Assembly (NCBI RefSeq): GCF_026341125.1
Contig: NZ_JAPEOR010000003.1
Location: forward strand, 992,001-1,056,000
Direction: 5' to 3'
Length of the DNA: 64,000 bases
Origin: Streptomyces sp. NBC_01142
GTDB taxonomy: Bacteria > Actinomycetota > Actinomycetes > Streptomycetales > Streptomycetaceae
Shown: positions 43,743 through 52,723 of the stretch, one piece after another
Layout of the letters: every line of letters begins with the position of its first letter
How positions within the stretch are numbered: the first letter of the stretch is position 1
Notes under the pieces: generated by a model
The model's database searches: none
What the model was told of the DNA's origin: nothing
What the model saw: the letters and a program-made list of their open reading frames with translations, nothing else
Translations under genes and position numbers: made by a program

Positions 43743-44872
43743 CGGCGGTACATCCGGATCTGGAGCGTGCCGAGGCCCTCCACGAGATCGGGCGCTACGA
43801 CGACGCGGCGCTCCTCCTGGCCGAGCGGCTCGCGGAGGACCCCGACGACGCCCGCGCCTGGACCGCCCTGGCCCGCTGCCACCTGAAAACTGGGCGGCCC
43901 AAGGAGGCGGTCGAGGCCACCGGCGAAGCACTCGAGCGCGCTCCCGAGTACGTCGACGCGCTCCTGGTGCGGTCTCAAGCGCTGCGGGCGGCGGGCGGCG
44001 GGCGGTGGGCTGGACGAGGCCGAGGCCGTACTGCGCGAAGCGGTCCGCGTGACTCCGCAGTTCTGGGGCAGCTACGCGATGCTCGCCGACGTTGTGTTCA
44101 GGCGGAGCGTGGTCCGGTTCGCGCAGGAGCAGGGGAAGAAGGAGATCAAGCCCGAGGAGATGCCGGCCCTTGCCGAGGAGGCGACCGCCCTGGCCAGGGA
44201 GGCGATCCGGCTCGGTCCGGAGGAGATCTACGCGTACGAAACCGCATTGTTGATCGCCGGATTCTCGGGCGCCAAGGAAGACGCCGACCAGTTCGAGCGC
44301 GCCATCCTCCGGCTCGACCCCAGCCACCCGGGCGCCCTCGAACGTCAGACCGCGAAGGCGGCCAAGGCCCCGGAGACCGGCGCGACCCAGGCGCCACCCT
44401 GTACGCCGACGGGCTGGCCGTCGCACCCGACAACGCTTCCCTGCGCAGCGGCCTCGACAAAGCCACCTTCCGGCTGCTGCGCGGCACCCGCTGGCTCGCC
44501 CTTGCCTGCCTCGCCGCAGCAGGCGTGATGATCGACCTGTTCGCCACGGCGAAGCACCCGACCCTGCGGGAGCTGCCCGTGCCGTTGGGCAATCGGCTCT
44601 GGCTGCTGGTGGTCATGGGGGCGATCTGGGGGCTCGGGGCCTGGCGGCGCTATCGCAGGCTCCGCACGGGGGTGCAGCTGAACGTGCGTTCGCTGATCCG
44701 CCGCGAACTGTGGGCTCGTATCGTCCTCGGCCAGGCGGCCTTCACCATGCTCTGCGCCCTGCTGATCACCCAGGTGCCATGGACGGACCGCTCCGTGCCG
44801 CAGATCCTGTTCTTGGCGGGCCTGGTGGTGCCCTGGTTCACGATCTCCTACGATCACCGGAAGACGCGGTGA
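43739..44872 (+). pseudogene. Tetratricopeptide-repeat membrane protein with two frameshifts
   Basis: From GTG 43739 (overlapping the AAA+ stop) the frame gives TPR units (VHPDLERAEALHEIGRYDDAALLLAERLAEDPDDARAWTALARCHLKTGRPKEAVEATGEALERAPEYVDALLVRSQALRAAGG). It slips within a gggcggc repeat run near 43995 and continues DEAEAVLREAVRVTPQFWGSYAMLADVVF..., then slips back near 44395 to ATLYADGLAVAPDNASLRSGLDKATFRLLRGTRW and four membrane segments to TGA 44872. The two slips compensate, so the content is a full TPR membrane protein of about 375 residues. Decay or sequencing error are both possible. Confidence 0.8.
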
Positions 44873-45002
44873 CCATTGGATCCAGCGCGAGTCCCAGCTC
44901 GTGGATCAGACGCGGCAGGTAGAGGTGACGGTCGTCCGCTGAGTCCCACCGCCAGTCCGTCCGCAGGCTTCGGAGCACCGGCCGGGAGGTGCGGCGCCAG
45001 GC

Positions 45003-46202
45003 TCAGAGCACGCCTCCCGCCTCGTCGTGGAACACCTCCGGCCAGTAGCGGAAGTCGTCCTCGCCCGTCGAGGGGAGGCAGGCGACCGGGTCCACCGACG
45101 CGAGGACCTCGGCCATCGTGTCAGCGAGCTGGTGGTAGAAGTCCTGGGTGAAGTCGTGCTCCTCGTCGAGCCGTTGCTCCAGGCTGTACATCCACATCGT
45201 GAACGCCAGCGTGGATATGTCGGCGTTGACCGGAGTCGTCGTGTCGTCACCGTAGAGGTGGTACGAGAGGAGGCCTGTGCGGCCGTCGATCACGACCTCG
45301 AAGTCATGGATCAGGCTGCCCAGACAGACCAGGTTGTCCGCGTCGGCCGGCATCCGGCAGGGATCTTCGTCCGTGGGGGTCTCGGACTCCGCGAGTGTCC
45401 GGAGCAAGGATTCGTCGCGCCACAGGCCGAACATGAGCTCCACCTTCGGTAGCCCGACCTCCGTGAGGAACCGTCGAGTCGGCTCGTGGACCAGGGCCGC
45501 AGGCAGCGCAGAGGGTTCGATGCGCACCATCTCTTCCGGGCCGAACTCCTCGTCCAACAACCCCGTCGGCAGCTCCAGCCGAAGGCCCGCGCCCGGTGCG
45601 GCGACCAGAGCCAGCGGTCGGACGACGGCGGCGATCCGCCAGAACGCAGGGAGGGGATGCTCCCATGCGGACGGCGTGCCTGCACTGCCCCAGCCGTCGT
45701 CGCCCCAGTCCTCGTCGGCGAAGACCGACATCAGCAGCGCCGATGCCTCCGCCACCACAGCGGTCCCGGTCCGCCCCGCCAGCGCGGCGAACCTGCCCCG
45801 CATCAAACGGAAGTCGTCCACCTGCGCGAGGAATCGCGCCAGGGCGTCGACGGAGGGTGCGAGAGGGATCACGTCGATCAGGCCGGGCGAGTTCTCGAGG
45901 AGGTACATGCTGAAGACCCGGCCCGTGGCCCCGTCAAGGACGACCTCCTGGGCGTCGTTCTCCTCGCAGCGAAGGTGTCCGATCAGCAGCAGGTCCGCGA
46001 TGTACGGATCGAGCTTGCCCGGGTCCGCCCCTTTGGCGAGCAGATCCGGGACGGGCACCACCCGGGACTCGGCAAGCGGCACGAACCGGATCAGGCCGTG
46101 CTCCGCGGGCAGCCCGGGTCCGGTCAGGCGGCGGCGGGTCGCCTCGTGCGTGATGGACGGATGGAGTGCGTGCGCGGGTACGACGATGCTGTTCGCGGAC
46201 AT
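45003..46202 (-). CDS. Tandem SUKH-4 immunity-type protein
   Basis: The 399-residue product is two SUKH-4 domains in tandem. The first (about 20-175) has LTGPGLPAEHGLIRFVPL and DAQEVVLDGATGRVFSMYL. The second (about 225-395) has LTEVGLPKVELMFGLW and DFEVVIDGRTGLLSYHLY. The repeated G-L-P-x-E/V opening and the V-x-D-G-x-T-G-x-x-x strand are the family marks. SUKH proteins are cytoplasmic inhibitors, mostly of secreted nuclease toxins in polymorphic toxin systems. No toxin gene is seen on either side. ATG 46202. Confidence 0.85.
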   Translation of the reverse strand: MSANSIVVPAHALHPSITHEATRRRLTGPGLPAEHGLIRFVPLAESRVVPVPDLLAKGADPGKLDPYIADLLLIGHLRCEENDAQEVVLDGATGRVFSMYLLENSPGLIDVIPLAPSVDALARFLAQVDDFRLMRGRFAALAGRTGTAVVAEASALLMSVFADEDWGDDGWGSAGTPSAWEHPLPAFWRIAAVVRPLALVAAPGAGLRLELPTGLLDEEFGPEEMVRIEPSALPAALVHEPTRRFLTEVGLPKVELMFGLWRDESLLRTLAESETPTDEDPCRMPADADNLVCLGSLIHDFEVVIDGRTGLLSYHLYGDDTTTPVNADISTLAFTMWMYSLEQRLDEEHDFTQDFYHQLADTMAEVLASVDPVACLPSTGEDDFRYWPEVFHDEAGGVL

Positions 46203-46384
46203 GGATCCCCCTGGTGCTGTGCCGTGATCTCTCTACGACCACCACGATAGGAGGCACCACTGACAGCGGGTCAGCTGCGAGCTGCGCACGCGACGAAGTG
46301 CGTCCAGGAGGCGGGGGAGAGCGCGGGCTGCGGGCGCCGGAGCGCGGACCCGACGGTGTCCCGCAGGAATGGCCCTAGGCTCGG

Positions 46385-46969
46385 GTGATGGGCAGCTTCA
46401 CCACACATCGCCTGCGGGCGCACGACCGTACGCGTTCGCCGGTGCAGCGCTTCGGCGCGCTGCGCACGTGCATCGCGGAGTTCGCTCCGTACGGCTTCCG
46501 CGCGACCTACCATCACGTGTGCCGCAGCGCCGGGATTCCGGCCGAGCCCGAGGTGGACTCGGAGGCTGTGGTGCGGGCAGTCGAGGAGCTGCACGCCGCG
46601 CGGGAGATCTGGCTGGCGGAATTCCGTGTGTGGCAGGTCCGTCGCCGTACGCAGAAGGCCGTCGGCGTACGCATTCCCGACCCGCCCGAACCACGACGCC
46701 TGCTCTGGTACCCCGACCCGGAGTTCCACCCGGCCGAACCGCTCGCGGCGGTGATGCCGCGCATCCTGCGCGCCCCCGCCGGGGATCTGGCCGAATGCCC
46801 GGTGTGCGAAGCGGGCCGCGGCAGGAAATCCTGGCACGACGGGTTCACGGAGCACCAGCTCTGCGCGGGATGCGGGGTGAGCCTCGCCGGACGGCCCACC
46901 GAGCCCGCTCCCGGGGTCGAGGCCGCCCGCGCGGAGCGCTGGAGGCTGGTCTGGAGGCGTCGGGTATGA
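46385..46969 (+). CDS. Hypothetical protein with a zinc-ribbon-like motif
   Basis: The 194-residue product has a helical N-terminus (FGALRTCIAEFAPYGFRATYHHVCRSAGI), an Arg/Trp-rich middle and a C-terminal C-P-V-C-(about 19)-C-A-G-C pair of cysteine knuckles (about 144-168) that should bind zinc. Start is GTG 46385 or ATG 46388. It may bind nucleic acid, but this is inference from the motif alone. Confidence 0.7.
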   Translation: MMGSFTTHRLRAHDRTRSPVQRFGALRTCIAEFAPYGFRATYHHVCRSAGIPAEPEVDSEAVVRAVEELHAAREIWLAEFRVWQVRRRTQKAVGVRIPDPPEPRRLLWYPDPEFHPAEPLAAVMPRILRAPAGDLAECPVCEAGRGRKSWHDGFTEHQLCAGCGVSLAGRPTEPAPGVEAARAERWRLVWRRRV

Positions 46970-47076
46970 GAACGGGCCGTCGCTGTGCTGTCCGCGCGTG
47001 GGCGGCCCGTGGTCACGGGTCCGGAGGGTACGGGAGCCCGGCCATGATGCGCCGGCCCCGAGACAGGCTTGGGGTC

Positions 47077-47339
47077 TGTCGTCAAATGATCTTGGTGCTG
47101 GATCGCGGTTGGGTGATGAGTCGCCACGAACTGCCGGATGCCGAGTGGGTGTTCGTCCGTCCGCTGCTGCCCCGTTCGGAGCGGGGCAGATCTGCAAACG
47201 GCGCAGTGTCGTCGAACGGTGTTTCAACAGGTTGAAGCAGTGGCGCGGCATCGCGACGATACGACAAGACCGCCGGGTCCCTACCGAGCAGCTGTCACCC
47301 TCGCATCGCTGCCTATGTGAGGGTGACACGTTGACGACA
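47077..47339 (+). mobile_element. MITE-like IS5 derivative with inverted termini
   Basis: TGTCGTCAA at 47077-47085 is exactly matched in inverse at 47331-47339. Between them the plus strand encodes only the transposase ends: MSRHELPDAEWVFVRPLLPRSERGR, then directly CKRRSVVERCFNRLKQWRGIATIRQD with the late catalytic Glu, then YRAAVTLASLPM in another frame. About 260 bases in all, with the catalytic centre removed and termini kept. It could be mobilised by a full-length relative elsewhere in the genome. Confidence 0.75.
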
Positions 47340-47360
47340 ACTCCTGGGCTGCCTTTCGGG

Positions 47361-48127
47361 TCATTCCCCGGCCCCGGCGTGGATGTTGCGGCGGCGCGGT
47401 CGGCCCCGGTTCCGGCCGCGGCTGGTCCGCATCCGGCTGGTCCGCATCCGGCTGGTCCACAGCCGGGCTGCGGCCTCCGGGTCCCGCGCGGCCAGTTCGG
47501 CGAGCGCCGGGTGCAGGTCCGCCTGGGCCAGCCGTTCGGCGAGCGGATCGCGGCGGTCGGCCTCGTCGCGCTGACTGCTGTACCGGTCGAGCCAGGCGAT
47601 CTGCCCGATCAGCGCGAGGCTGGTGGTGGCGGCAGCAGCCATTGGACCGGTCCGCGGGGTGAGCTGTCCAGCAACGCGCTGCCGGTGAACGCAATCTCCG
47701 CCAGGAGCAGCGACACCCCGGCGCAGGCCAGGCAGCAGGGGCTGTTCACTTGGGCCGGCAGCCCGGACAGCAGACGGGCGCGGCAGGCGGCGTGGAAGTC
47801 CTCCCGGATGGTGCCGAAGGCAGTGTCGCGGAGCACGATGTTGCCGAGGGCGGCGGGCGCGGTGCGGCGGCGCAGCGCTGCGAGCAGGGCGTCCGGCAGC
47901 GTGTGCCCGGCGGCGCGCGCGGGGTCGGCACCGGCCGCGGTGAGGCTCAGGTTGCCGCGGTGGTTGACGGTGACCAGCCCGTCGAGCAGCAGTTGGGATG
48001 CGGCTGCCTGGGTGTCGTCCTCGGGCCACCAGCGGTCGGCGGCGACATGGTACGGGTCGAGCACGGCGCAGCGCTCGCTCGCCGCCCGGTAGCGCTGGCC
48101 GTCCCAGTGGCGACGCAGGCCGAGCAA
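47361..48127 (-). pseudogene. Hypothetical membrane protein, frameshifted
   Basis: From about 48127 the frame reads GLRRHWDGQRYRAASERCAVLDPYHVAADRWWPEDDTQAAASQLLLDGLVTVNHRGNLSLTAAG...DALLAALRRRTAPAALGNIVLRDTAFGTIREDFHAACRARLL...CLACAGVSLLLAEIAFTGSALL. It shifts near 47665 and continues as TGPMAAAATTSLALIGQIAWLDRYSSQRDEADRRDPLAERLAQADLHPALAELAARDPEAAARLW. The tail contains a 15-base tandem repeat (ctggtccgcatccgg, about 47428-47457). The layout recalls TIGR04222-type actinobacterial membrane proteins; that link is tentative. The 5' end abuts an IS110 scrap. Confidence 0.55.
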
Positions 48128-48300
48128 CCCGTCCGTCGCGGATCAGAGCCTGTAGTGCGTTGACGCGGCGGCGGGCGAGGGCGAGGACCGCCTGGACGTG
48201 TCGCTTGCCTTCGCCGCGCTCGCGGTCGTGGAGGGCCCGGTCACCGGTCCTGGCAGCAGCACCGAACCCGAGCTGACGGACCGGCTCCAGCACCAGGTTC
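48128..48300 (-). pseudogene. IS110-family transposase C-terminal scrap
   Basis: RTGDRALHDRERGEGKRHVQAVLALARRRVNALQALIRDG matches the extreme C-terminal region of IS110-type transposases (the R-G-K-x-H-x-Q-A-x-L-A-L-A-R-R-R-x-x-x-L-x-A-x-x-R-D-G box). It differs in sequence from the intact IS110 copy at 34273, so it came from another element. Nothing else of it remains. Confidence 0.7.
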
Positions 48301-48567
48301 TCGACCAATGGACCGACGCGTCCCCCTGCCCCCACACAGCATGGAGAGCCCCGGCGGCGCCGGACCTTCGGCGGCCGGGCCGACACAAAGAGGAGGAGGC
48401 ACAGGGCGACACCGACCGGCAGGAGTCGTCGCTGGTGTACGAACCTGGAGACGTGGCCCAACGGGCATCAACGGGTGCCCGGCCGCAGCCTGACGTGGCG
48501 TGATGTACCGCGGTCACTCCGGAGGCAGTAGGCCGCCGAAGTGACCGCAGTGCACGGATCGTTGGCG

Positions 48568-49902
48568 TCAGCCGACGATCCGCTCCACGACCCAGTCGGC
48601 CAGCGTCTCGGTGACCTGGCTGTGCTCGGTGTTCTCCGTGTCGCACTTGAACTCGTCGAGCATGCTCTTCTCGACGGGCAGCGACTCGATGTCCTCGTAA
48701 GGGCTTACGTTCCATGCGACCGGGTCGAAGTCCAGCGCTACCGCGCTCACCGCCGGGACGAAGCAACTGCTGCGGTACTCCTGTGGGATCTCGGCCTTGA
48801 GCGCGTCGGCGATCATGCCGAAGGAGGCGAGACCGCCGCCGGGGGCGCCGTCGAGGGCAGGTACGTGGGAGGTGTTGCTGCGGCGTACCTGACCCAGCGC
48901 CTTCATCTCGCCGACCGGCTGGTGCTCGCCGCCGTTGGGCTGGAAGCGGGCCGTCGCGGCGGCAATCAGCGGCAGTCGCCAGTCGAACACCGTCTCGCCG
49001 GGCGGCAGGTCGCGGCCTGTGCCGTCTCCGGTGCCGTTGGCCACGCCCAGCTTGCGGGGGCGCATCGGGAACTGGCCGTACTGCTTCAGCTCCGCCAGGA
49101 ACTGCTTACGCAGTTCGCTGGTAGTGGCGACCGGGCCGGAGTACTTGGCATTTTCGACCCAGGCCCACAGCAGTTGCTGGGCTGCGGGGCTCCTGATCAG
49201 GTCGGCCTGCTTGGGCGCGTCGGGGTTGCCGGTGGGGAAGGACTCGAAGAAGTAGGCCATCTGCTGGAGCACCAGCGGGATCCACGCTCCGTTGTGGGGG
49301 GTGTCCCAGGAGATGTAGGTCTCCGTCTGGTGGTCCATGCCGTGGTGCTCCATCTCGGCGAGGGCATAGCGGGTGATCATGCCGCCCATGCTCACTCCGC
49401 CCACGATCAGCGGGGCATCGCCCTGCCGCTCGCTGATGGCCTGCTGGATGGCGCTGATCACCACACCGGCGTTCGCCTGGATGTAGGTGTGACGCTGCTC
49501 GAAGCCGACCAGGATGACGTCGACGCCCGCGGCGAGCAGTTGGTCGAGGAGGCCGGGCTTGCCCTTCTTGTAGGGCGCGTTGAAGTGCCCCCACAGTCCT
49601 GGCAGATCGCTGGGGCCGTAGTTGAAGCCGTCCGCGAAGATGAAGGGCCGCTTCAGGCTCTTGTGTCCGTTGGCCAAGTAGACCTCCGCCGATCCGGTCG
49701 CCACCTCGCGTCGGTAGGGCCGGGCGGACCGCAGCTCCCAGGTCCTTGGCTTCCGATCCTCGGGATGGGCCGCACGGGCCGGGCTCGCGAACCAGACGCC
49801 CGGCTTCAGCGCCCCGGCGAGCGTCGCCGACGCCTCGGCCGAGGGCTTCTCTTCAGCCTGCTTCGCCGTCAACTCGACGTCGATCCTGGCTTCCTGCGCC
49901 AT
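48568..49902 (-). CDS. Alpha/beta hydrolase (lipase/esterase-like)
   Basis: The 444-residue product has the nucleophile elbow G-V-S-M-G (169-173, Ser171) after strand APLIVGG, a preceding F-I-F-A-D-G-F-N-Y-G-P-S-D oxyanion-type region (about 87-100), and W-D-T-P-H-N-G (about 200), a motif seen in large lipase-like hydrolases that open lids over acyl chains. No signal peptide, so it should be cytoplasmic. ATG 49902 is chosen because gaggcgg precedes it; ATG 49932 is an alternative. Substrate unknown. Confidence 0.82.
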   Translation of the reverse strand: MAQEARIDVELTAKQAEEKPSAEASATLAGALKPGVWFASPARAAHPEDRKPRTWELRSARPYRREVATGSAEVYLANGHKSLKRPFIFADGFNYGPSDLPGLWGHFNAPYKKGKPGLLDQLLAAGVDVILVGFEQRHTYIQANAGVVISAIQQAISERQGDAPLIVGGVSMGGMITRYALAEMEHHGMDHQTETYISWDTPHNGAWIPLVLQQMAYFFESFPTGNPDAPKQADLIRSPAAQQLLWAWVENAKYSGPVATTSELRKQFLAELKQYGQFPMRPRKLGVANGTGDGTGRDLPPGETVFDWRLPLIAAATARFQPNGGEHQPVGEMKALGQVRRSNTSHVPALDGAPGGGLASFGMIADALKAEIPQEYRSSCFVPAVSAVALDFDPVAWNVSPYEDIESLPVEKSMLDEFKCDTENTEHSQVTETLADWVVERIVG

Positions 49903-50279
49903 GACTACCGCCTCTGCTTGGGTGCTTTTCATGGATATGCCACTGGATGTGTGCGGCGGTCTGCACCGCGCCCGCATGCGATTGGGCAGGGCAGCGCCTT
50001 GGGGTTGCCGCCAATCCCCGGCACATACGCAGGGCTCCGTCCCCGCATGGTCACCGAGTGTAACAGATTGGTAACCTAGCGTGTCATCGGGCGAGTGAGT
50101 CGTCGGGAGTCCCCGGGCCGGACACCGGTTCGGGGACTCCCGGGACTGCCGACACCGCGGTCCCCGGCAGACCCAGCTTGTGTCGGCTGCCCCCGACCGG
50201 CGTTCACCCCCCACGCGTGAGGGCAGAGCAGAGGGGGATACGCGTCGGCGGACACCGCTTCCCTCTTGCCGCAGATGAA
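49903..50279. other. Non-coding region upstream of the hydrolase
   Basis: 377 bases that should hold the hydrolase promoter; around 50040-50090 there is a less GC-rich patch (gtgtaacagattggtaacctag). No gene is supported. Confidence 0.4.
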
Positions 50280-50620
50280 CGGCGTCTCGGGCCTGGAGGG
50301 CGTCTTTCCCCGCGCCCTCCAGCAGACCCATGTCGCCAGGCCGATGCGACCGGTGACATCGACTGGCCGGTCCAGATCGACTGCACCATCGTCCGCGCCC
50401 ACCAGCGCGCCGCCGTAACCGGCCGAAAGAGGAGAAGCATCAGCTGGATGAACCGGACGATCGCGCCGTCGGCCTGTCCCGAGAAGACCTGACCACCGAA
50501 CTCCACCTCGCCTGCGACGGTCGCGGCAGACCTCCCGGCCATCCTCCTCACCGCAGGCCAACAACGCGACAGCGTCTGCGCCGAGCCCTGAGGACGTACG
50601 CCGCAAGCCTGATCCGCGAC
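50280..50620 (+). pseudogene. IS5-family transposase middle fragment
   Basis: Shifted frames give DATGDIDWPVQIDCTIVRAHQRAAV (first catalytic Asp in V-Q-I-D-x-T-I-V-R-A-H-Q) and DDRAVGLSREDLTTELHLACDGRGRPPG. These match the central part of an IS5-type transposase (S-R-G-G-L-T-T-K-I-H-L-A-x-D-G-x-G-R-P). N- and C-terminal parts are absent. The bases from here to 50772 show no gene. Confidence 0.7.
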
Positions 50621-50772
50621 GGCTCGGGCTGGCCGGCTGCGGCCCCGCCCGGGGATGTCGCCACGTACCTTCGCGGTACCACGGCCGGCATCGTCTCCAG
50701 ACCGACCCGACCCGGCCGGACCCGTCCGGCAGTGAAGGGTTCAATAGTGCCGGGCGGTGGGCCGCGGCGGGT

Positions 50773-51942
50773 TCAGGATCGAGCCGGGCGCGGTCCGGTG
50801 ACCGCCTCGGCGAGCAGGCTGCGCCCGGCCGGGGTGGTGAGGACGCCGCGCAGAGCTGTGTCCTGTACGGCGCGAGCGGGTGCCGAGCGCAGCGTCCAGG
50901 CGCGGGTGGCGAAGTCGGTGCGGGCGAGCACGCGCAGGGCGTCGGCGCGGCGGGCGCGGCGCCAGGCCGTGAGCCCGTCGGCCGCACGGCCGCCGCGGGC
51001 GGTCGCACCCGGCAGCGCGGCGGCGAGTGAGACGGCGTCCCGCAGGCCGAGGTTGAGTCCCTGCCCGCCGACCGGGCTGCACACATGGGCGGCGTCGCCG
51101 ATCAGCAGCACCCGCCGGCTCCCGTGGCGTGCGGCGAGGCGCCGGTGGGTGCGGAAGGTACTCGTCCAGCGGCATTCGCGTACGGCCGCCGTCCACCCCC
51201 GGGCCGCCGCCTCGGCGGCGAGCATCCCCGGGCCGTCCGCACCGTTCGGTGCGGGGCCGTGCGGCAGGTGCAGCACCACCGGGGCCCAGCCGTCGAGGTG
51301 CATCGGAACCACCACGAGAAGGCCGCGCGGCCCGCCGATCATATGCACTCGCGCCGGGTCCAGCGAGGGATCCTCGACCCGCAGGTCGGCGAGCTGCCAC
51401 GTGCCGGCATAGGTCCGGCCGCGAAACGCCGTACCGGCCAGGGCGCGCAGTGTGCTCGACGCGCCGTCGGCCGCCACTACCCAGCGGGCGCGCAGTGGGT
51501 CGAGGGCGTCCGACAGCACGGTGACGCCATCGGCGTTCTCCTCGACCGACCGGACGGCCGCCGAGCGGTGCACGCGCACACCCGCGCGTTCGGCCTCCGT
51601 GGCGAGCATGCCCTCGGTCGCACATTGCGGGACGGTCAGGATGTACGGGTACGGGGAGCGCAGGCGTGTCAGGTCGAAGCCGCCGAGCCTGTGCCCTTGC
51701 GACCACATCTCCACCGTGTCCACGCGCCGGCCCAGCGGGTGTAGTGACTCGGCCAGCCCGCTCGGGGCCAGGGCCTCCAGGGTCCGCGCGTGCAGGTCCG
51801 TCGCCCGGGACTCGGTGACCGGACCGGGACGGCGTTCCAGCGCCACCGCACCGAGCCCCGACCGGGCGAGCAGCAGTGCGGCGCTCAGGCCGACCGGCCC
51901 TGCCCCCACCACCACATCCGCGTCGATCGCCACGTCCGGCAC
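50773..51942 (-). CDS. FAD-dependent aromatic-type monooxygenase
   Basis: The 389-residue product shows all three flavin hydroxylase marks: V-V-V-G-A-G-P-V-G-L-S-A-A-L near the start (dinucleotide fold), V-V-A-A-D-G-A-S-S (DG motif, mid-protein) and R-V-L-L-I-G-D-A-A-H-V-C-S-P-V-G-G-Q-G-L-N-L-G (GD motif). It belongs to the PHBH/phenol and polyketide hydroxylase family, using NAD(P)H and oxygen. GTG 51942. It is downstream of the RidA gene but separated by a strong terminator, so it is likely transcribed on its own. Confidence 0.9.
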   Translation of the reverse strand: MPDVAIDADVVVGAGPVGLSAALLLARSGLGAVALERRPGPVTESRATDLHARTLEALAPSGLAESLHPLGRRVDTVEMWSQGHRLGGFDLTRLRSPYPYILTVPQCATEGMLATEAERAGVRVHRSAAVRSVEENADGVTVLSDALDPLRARWVVAADGASSTLRALAGTAFRGRTYAGTWQLADLRVEDPSLDPARVHMIGGPRGLLVVVPMHLDGWAPVVLHLPHGPAPNGADGPGMLAAEAAARGWTAAVRECRWTSTFRTHRRLAARHGSRRVLLIGDAAHVCSPVGGQGLNLGLRDAVSLAAALPGATARGGRAADGLTAWRRARRADALRVLARTDFATRAWTLRSAPARAVQDTALRGVLTTPAGRSLLAEAVTGPRPARS

Positions 51943-52058
51943 TCTAGTCGGGCCCGGTGGTGCGCGGACCGCGGACCGTGGGCCCGGAACACGGTCGGCC
52001 GTGCGGTCCTGACGGACGTGACAGACAGGTGGCGAGCATCACGCACGCCTCCTCGACG

Positions 52059-52093
52059 CCTCGTAGGCGAGCCGCGTGCGCTCGCCTACGAGG
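52059..52093 (-). terminator. 14-bp hairpin after the RidA gene
   Basis: CCTCGTAGGCGAGC (52059-52072) and GCTCGCCTACGAGG (52080-52093) pair fully around a seven-base loop, between the stop of the RidA gene (52225) and the start of the monooxygenase (51942). Confidence 0.85.
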
Positions 52094-52224
52094 TGGTCCC
52101 TCACCGGAGCGACGTGTTGCCCGGACCTTCGTGTCCGATGGCGCCCGTTCACATTGCCACGCCACCCCGTTACTGAACCGCCACCCGCGTCGGGTTGAAC
52201 AGCCCGGCTGCGGGCGGCGGCGAG

Positions 52225-52626
52225 TCAGGGCCGGGCGGCGACGGCCTCGACCTCGAACAGCACGTCAGGCGCAGCCAGGCTCGCGACACCGATGAGGGTT
52301 TGCGTGGGCGGTTTCGTGCCCCAGCCCTCCTGCACGGCCCCGGCGATTGGCCCAAGCTTGCTGACGTCATGGTTCACCACATACGTCCTGAGCTGGACGA
52401 CGTGGCTGAGGTCTAGCCCATGGGCGGCAAGAGCGACGCCGATGTTGTGGAACGTCTGCTTCACCTGCTCGGTGAAGTCGGTCGAGACAACCGCGCCGTC
52501 TGGGCCCGATCCGTACTGACCCGCGATAAGCACCAGTTCCGTACCTGCGGGGACGGTGGCGGTGTGGCTGTAGCCGAACGGGACCGGGTCGTGCAAACCG
52601 TCCGGATTGACAATGGCGTGTGCCAT
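52225..52626 (-). CDS. RidA family protein
   Basis: The 133-residue product fits the RidA/YjgF fold in length and motifs: I-A-G-Q-Y-G near residue 37, and the H-V-V-Q-L-R-T-Y-V-V-N strand whose Arg contacts carboxylates in deaminating members. RidA enzymes hydrolyse reactive enamine/imine intermediates; this subgroup could have another role. ATG 52626 follows gagaggtgac. It is divergent from the WYL regulator across a 97-base spacer holding a perfect palindrome. Confidence 0.88.
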   Translation of the reverse strand: MAHAIVNPDGLHDPVPFGYSHTATVPAGTELVLIAGQYGSGPDGAVVSTDFTEQVKQTFHNIGVALAAHGLDLSHVVQLRTYVVNHDVSKLGPIAGAVQEGWGTKPPTQTLIGVASLAAPDVLFEVEAVAARP

Positions 52627-52684
52627 GTGGGTCACCTCTCGTGTGCGATGGGGCGTTGTCATGCTGGTAAGCCTCCCAACGAAT

Positions 52685-52703
52685 CACGACATCTCATGTC
52701 GTG
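52685..52703. promoter_or_regulatory. Perfect 8-bp palindrome, likely operator
   Basis: CACGACAT (52685-52692) and ATGTCGTG (52696-52703) are exact reverse complements around ctc, in the middle of the spacer between the divergent RidA and WYL regulator genes and 20 bases ahead of the regulator start. It is the best candidate binding site for the regulator next to it. Confidence 0.75.
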
Positions 52704-52723
52704 TATTCCTGTAGTGTTTTCGT

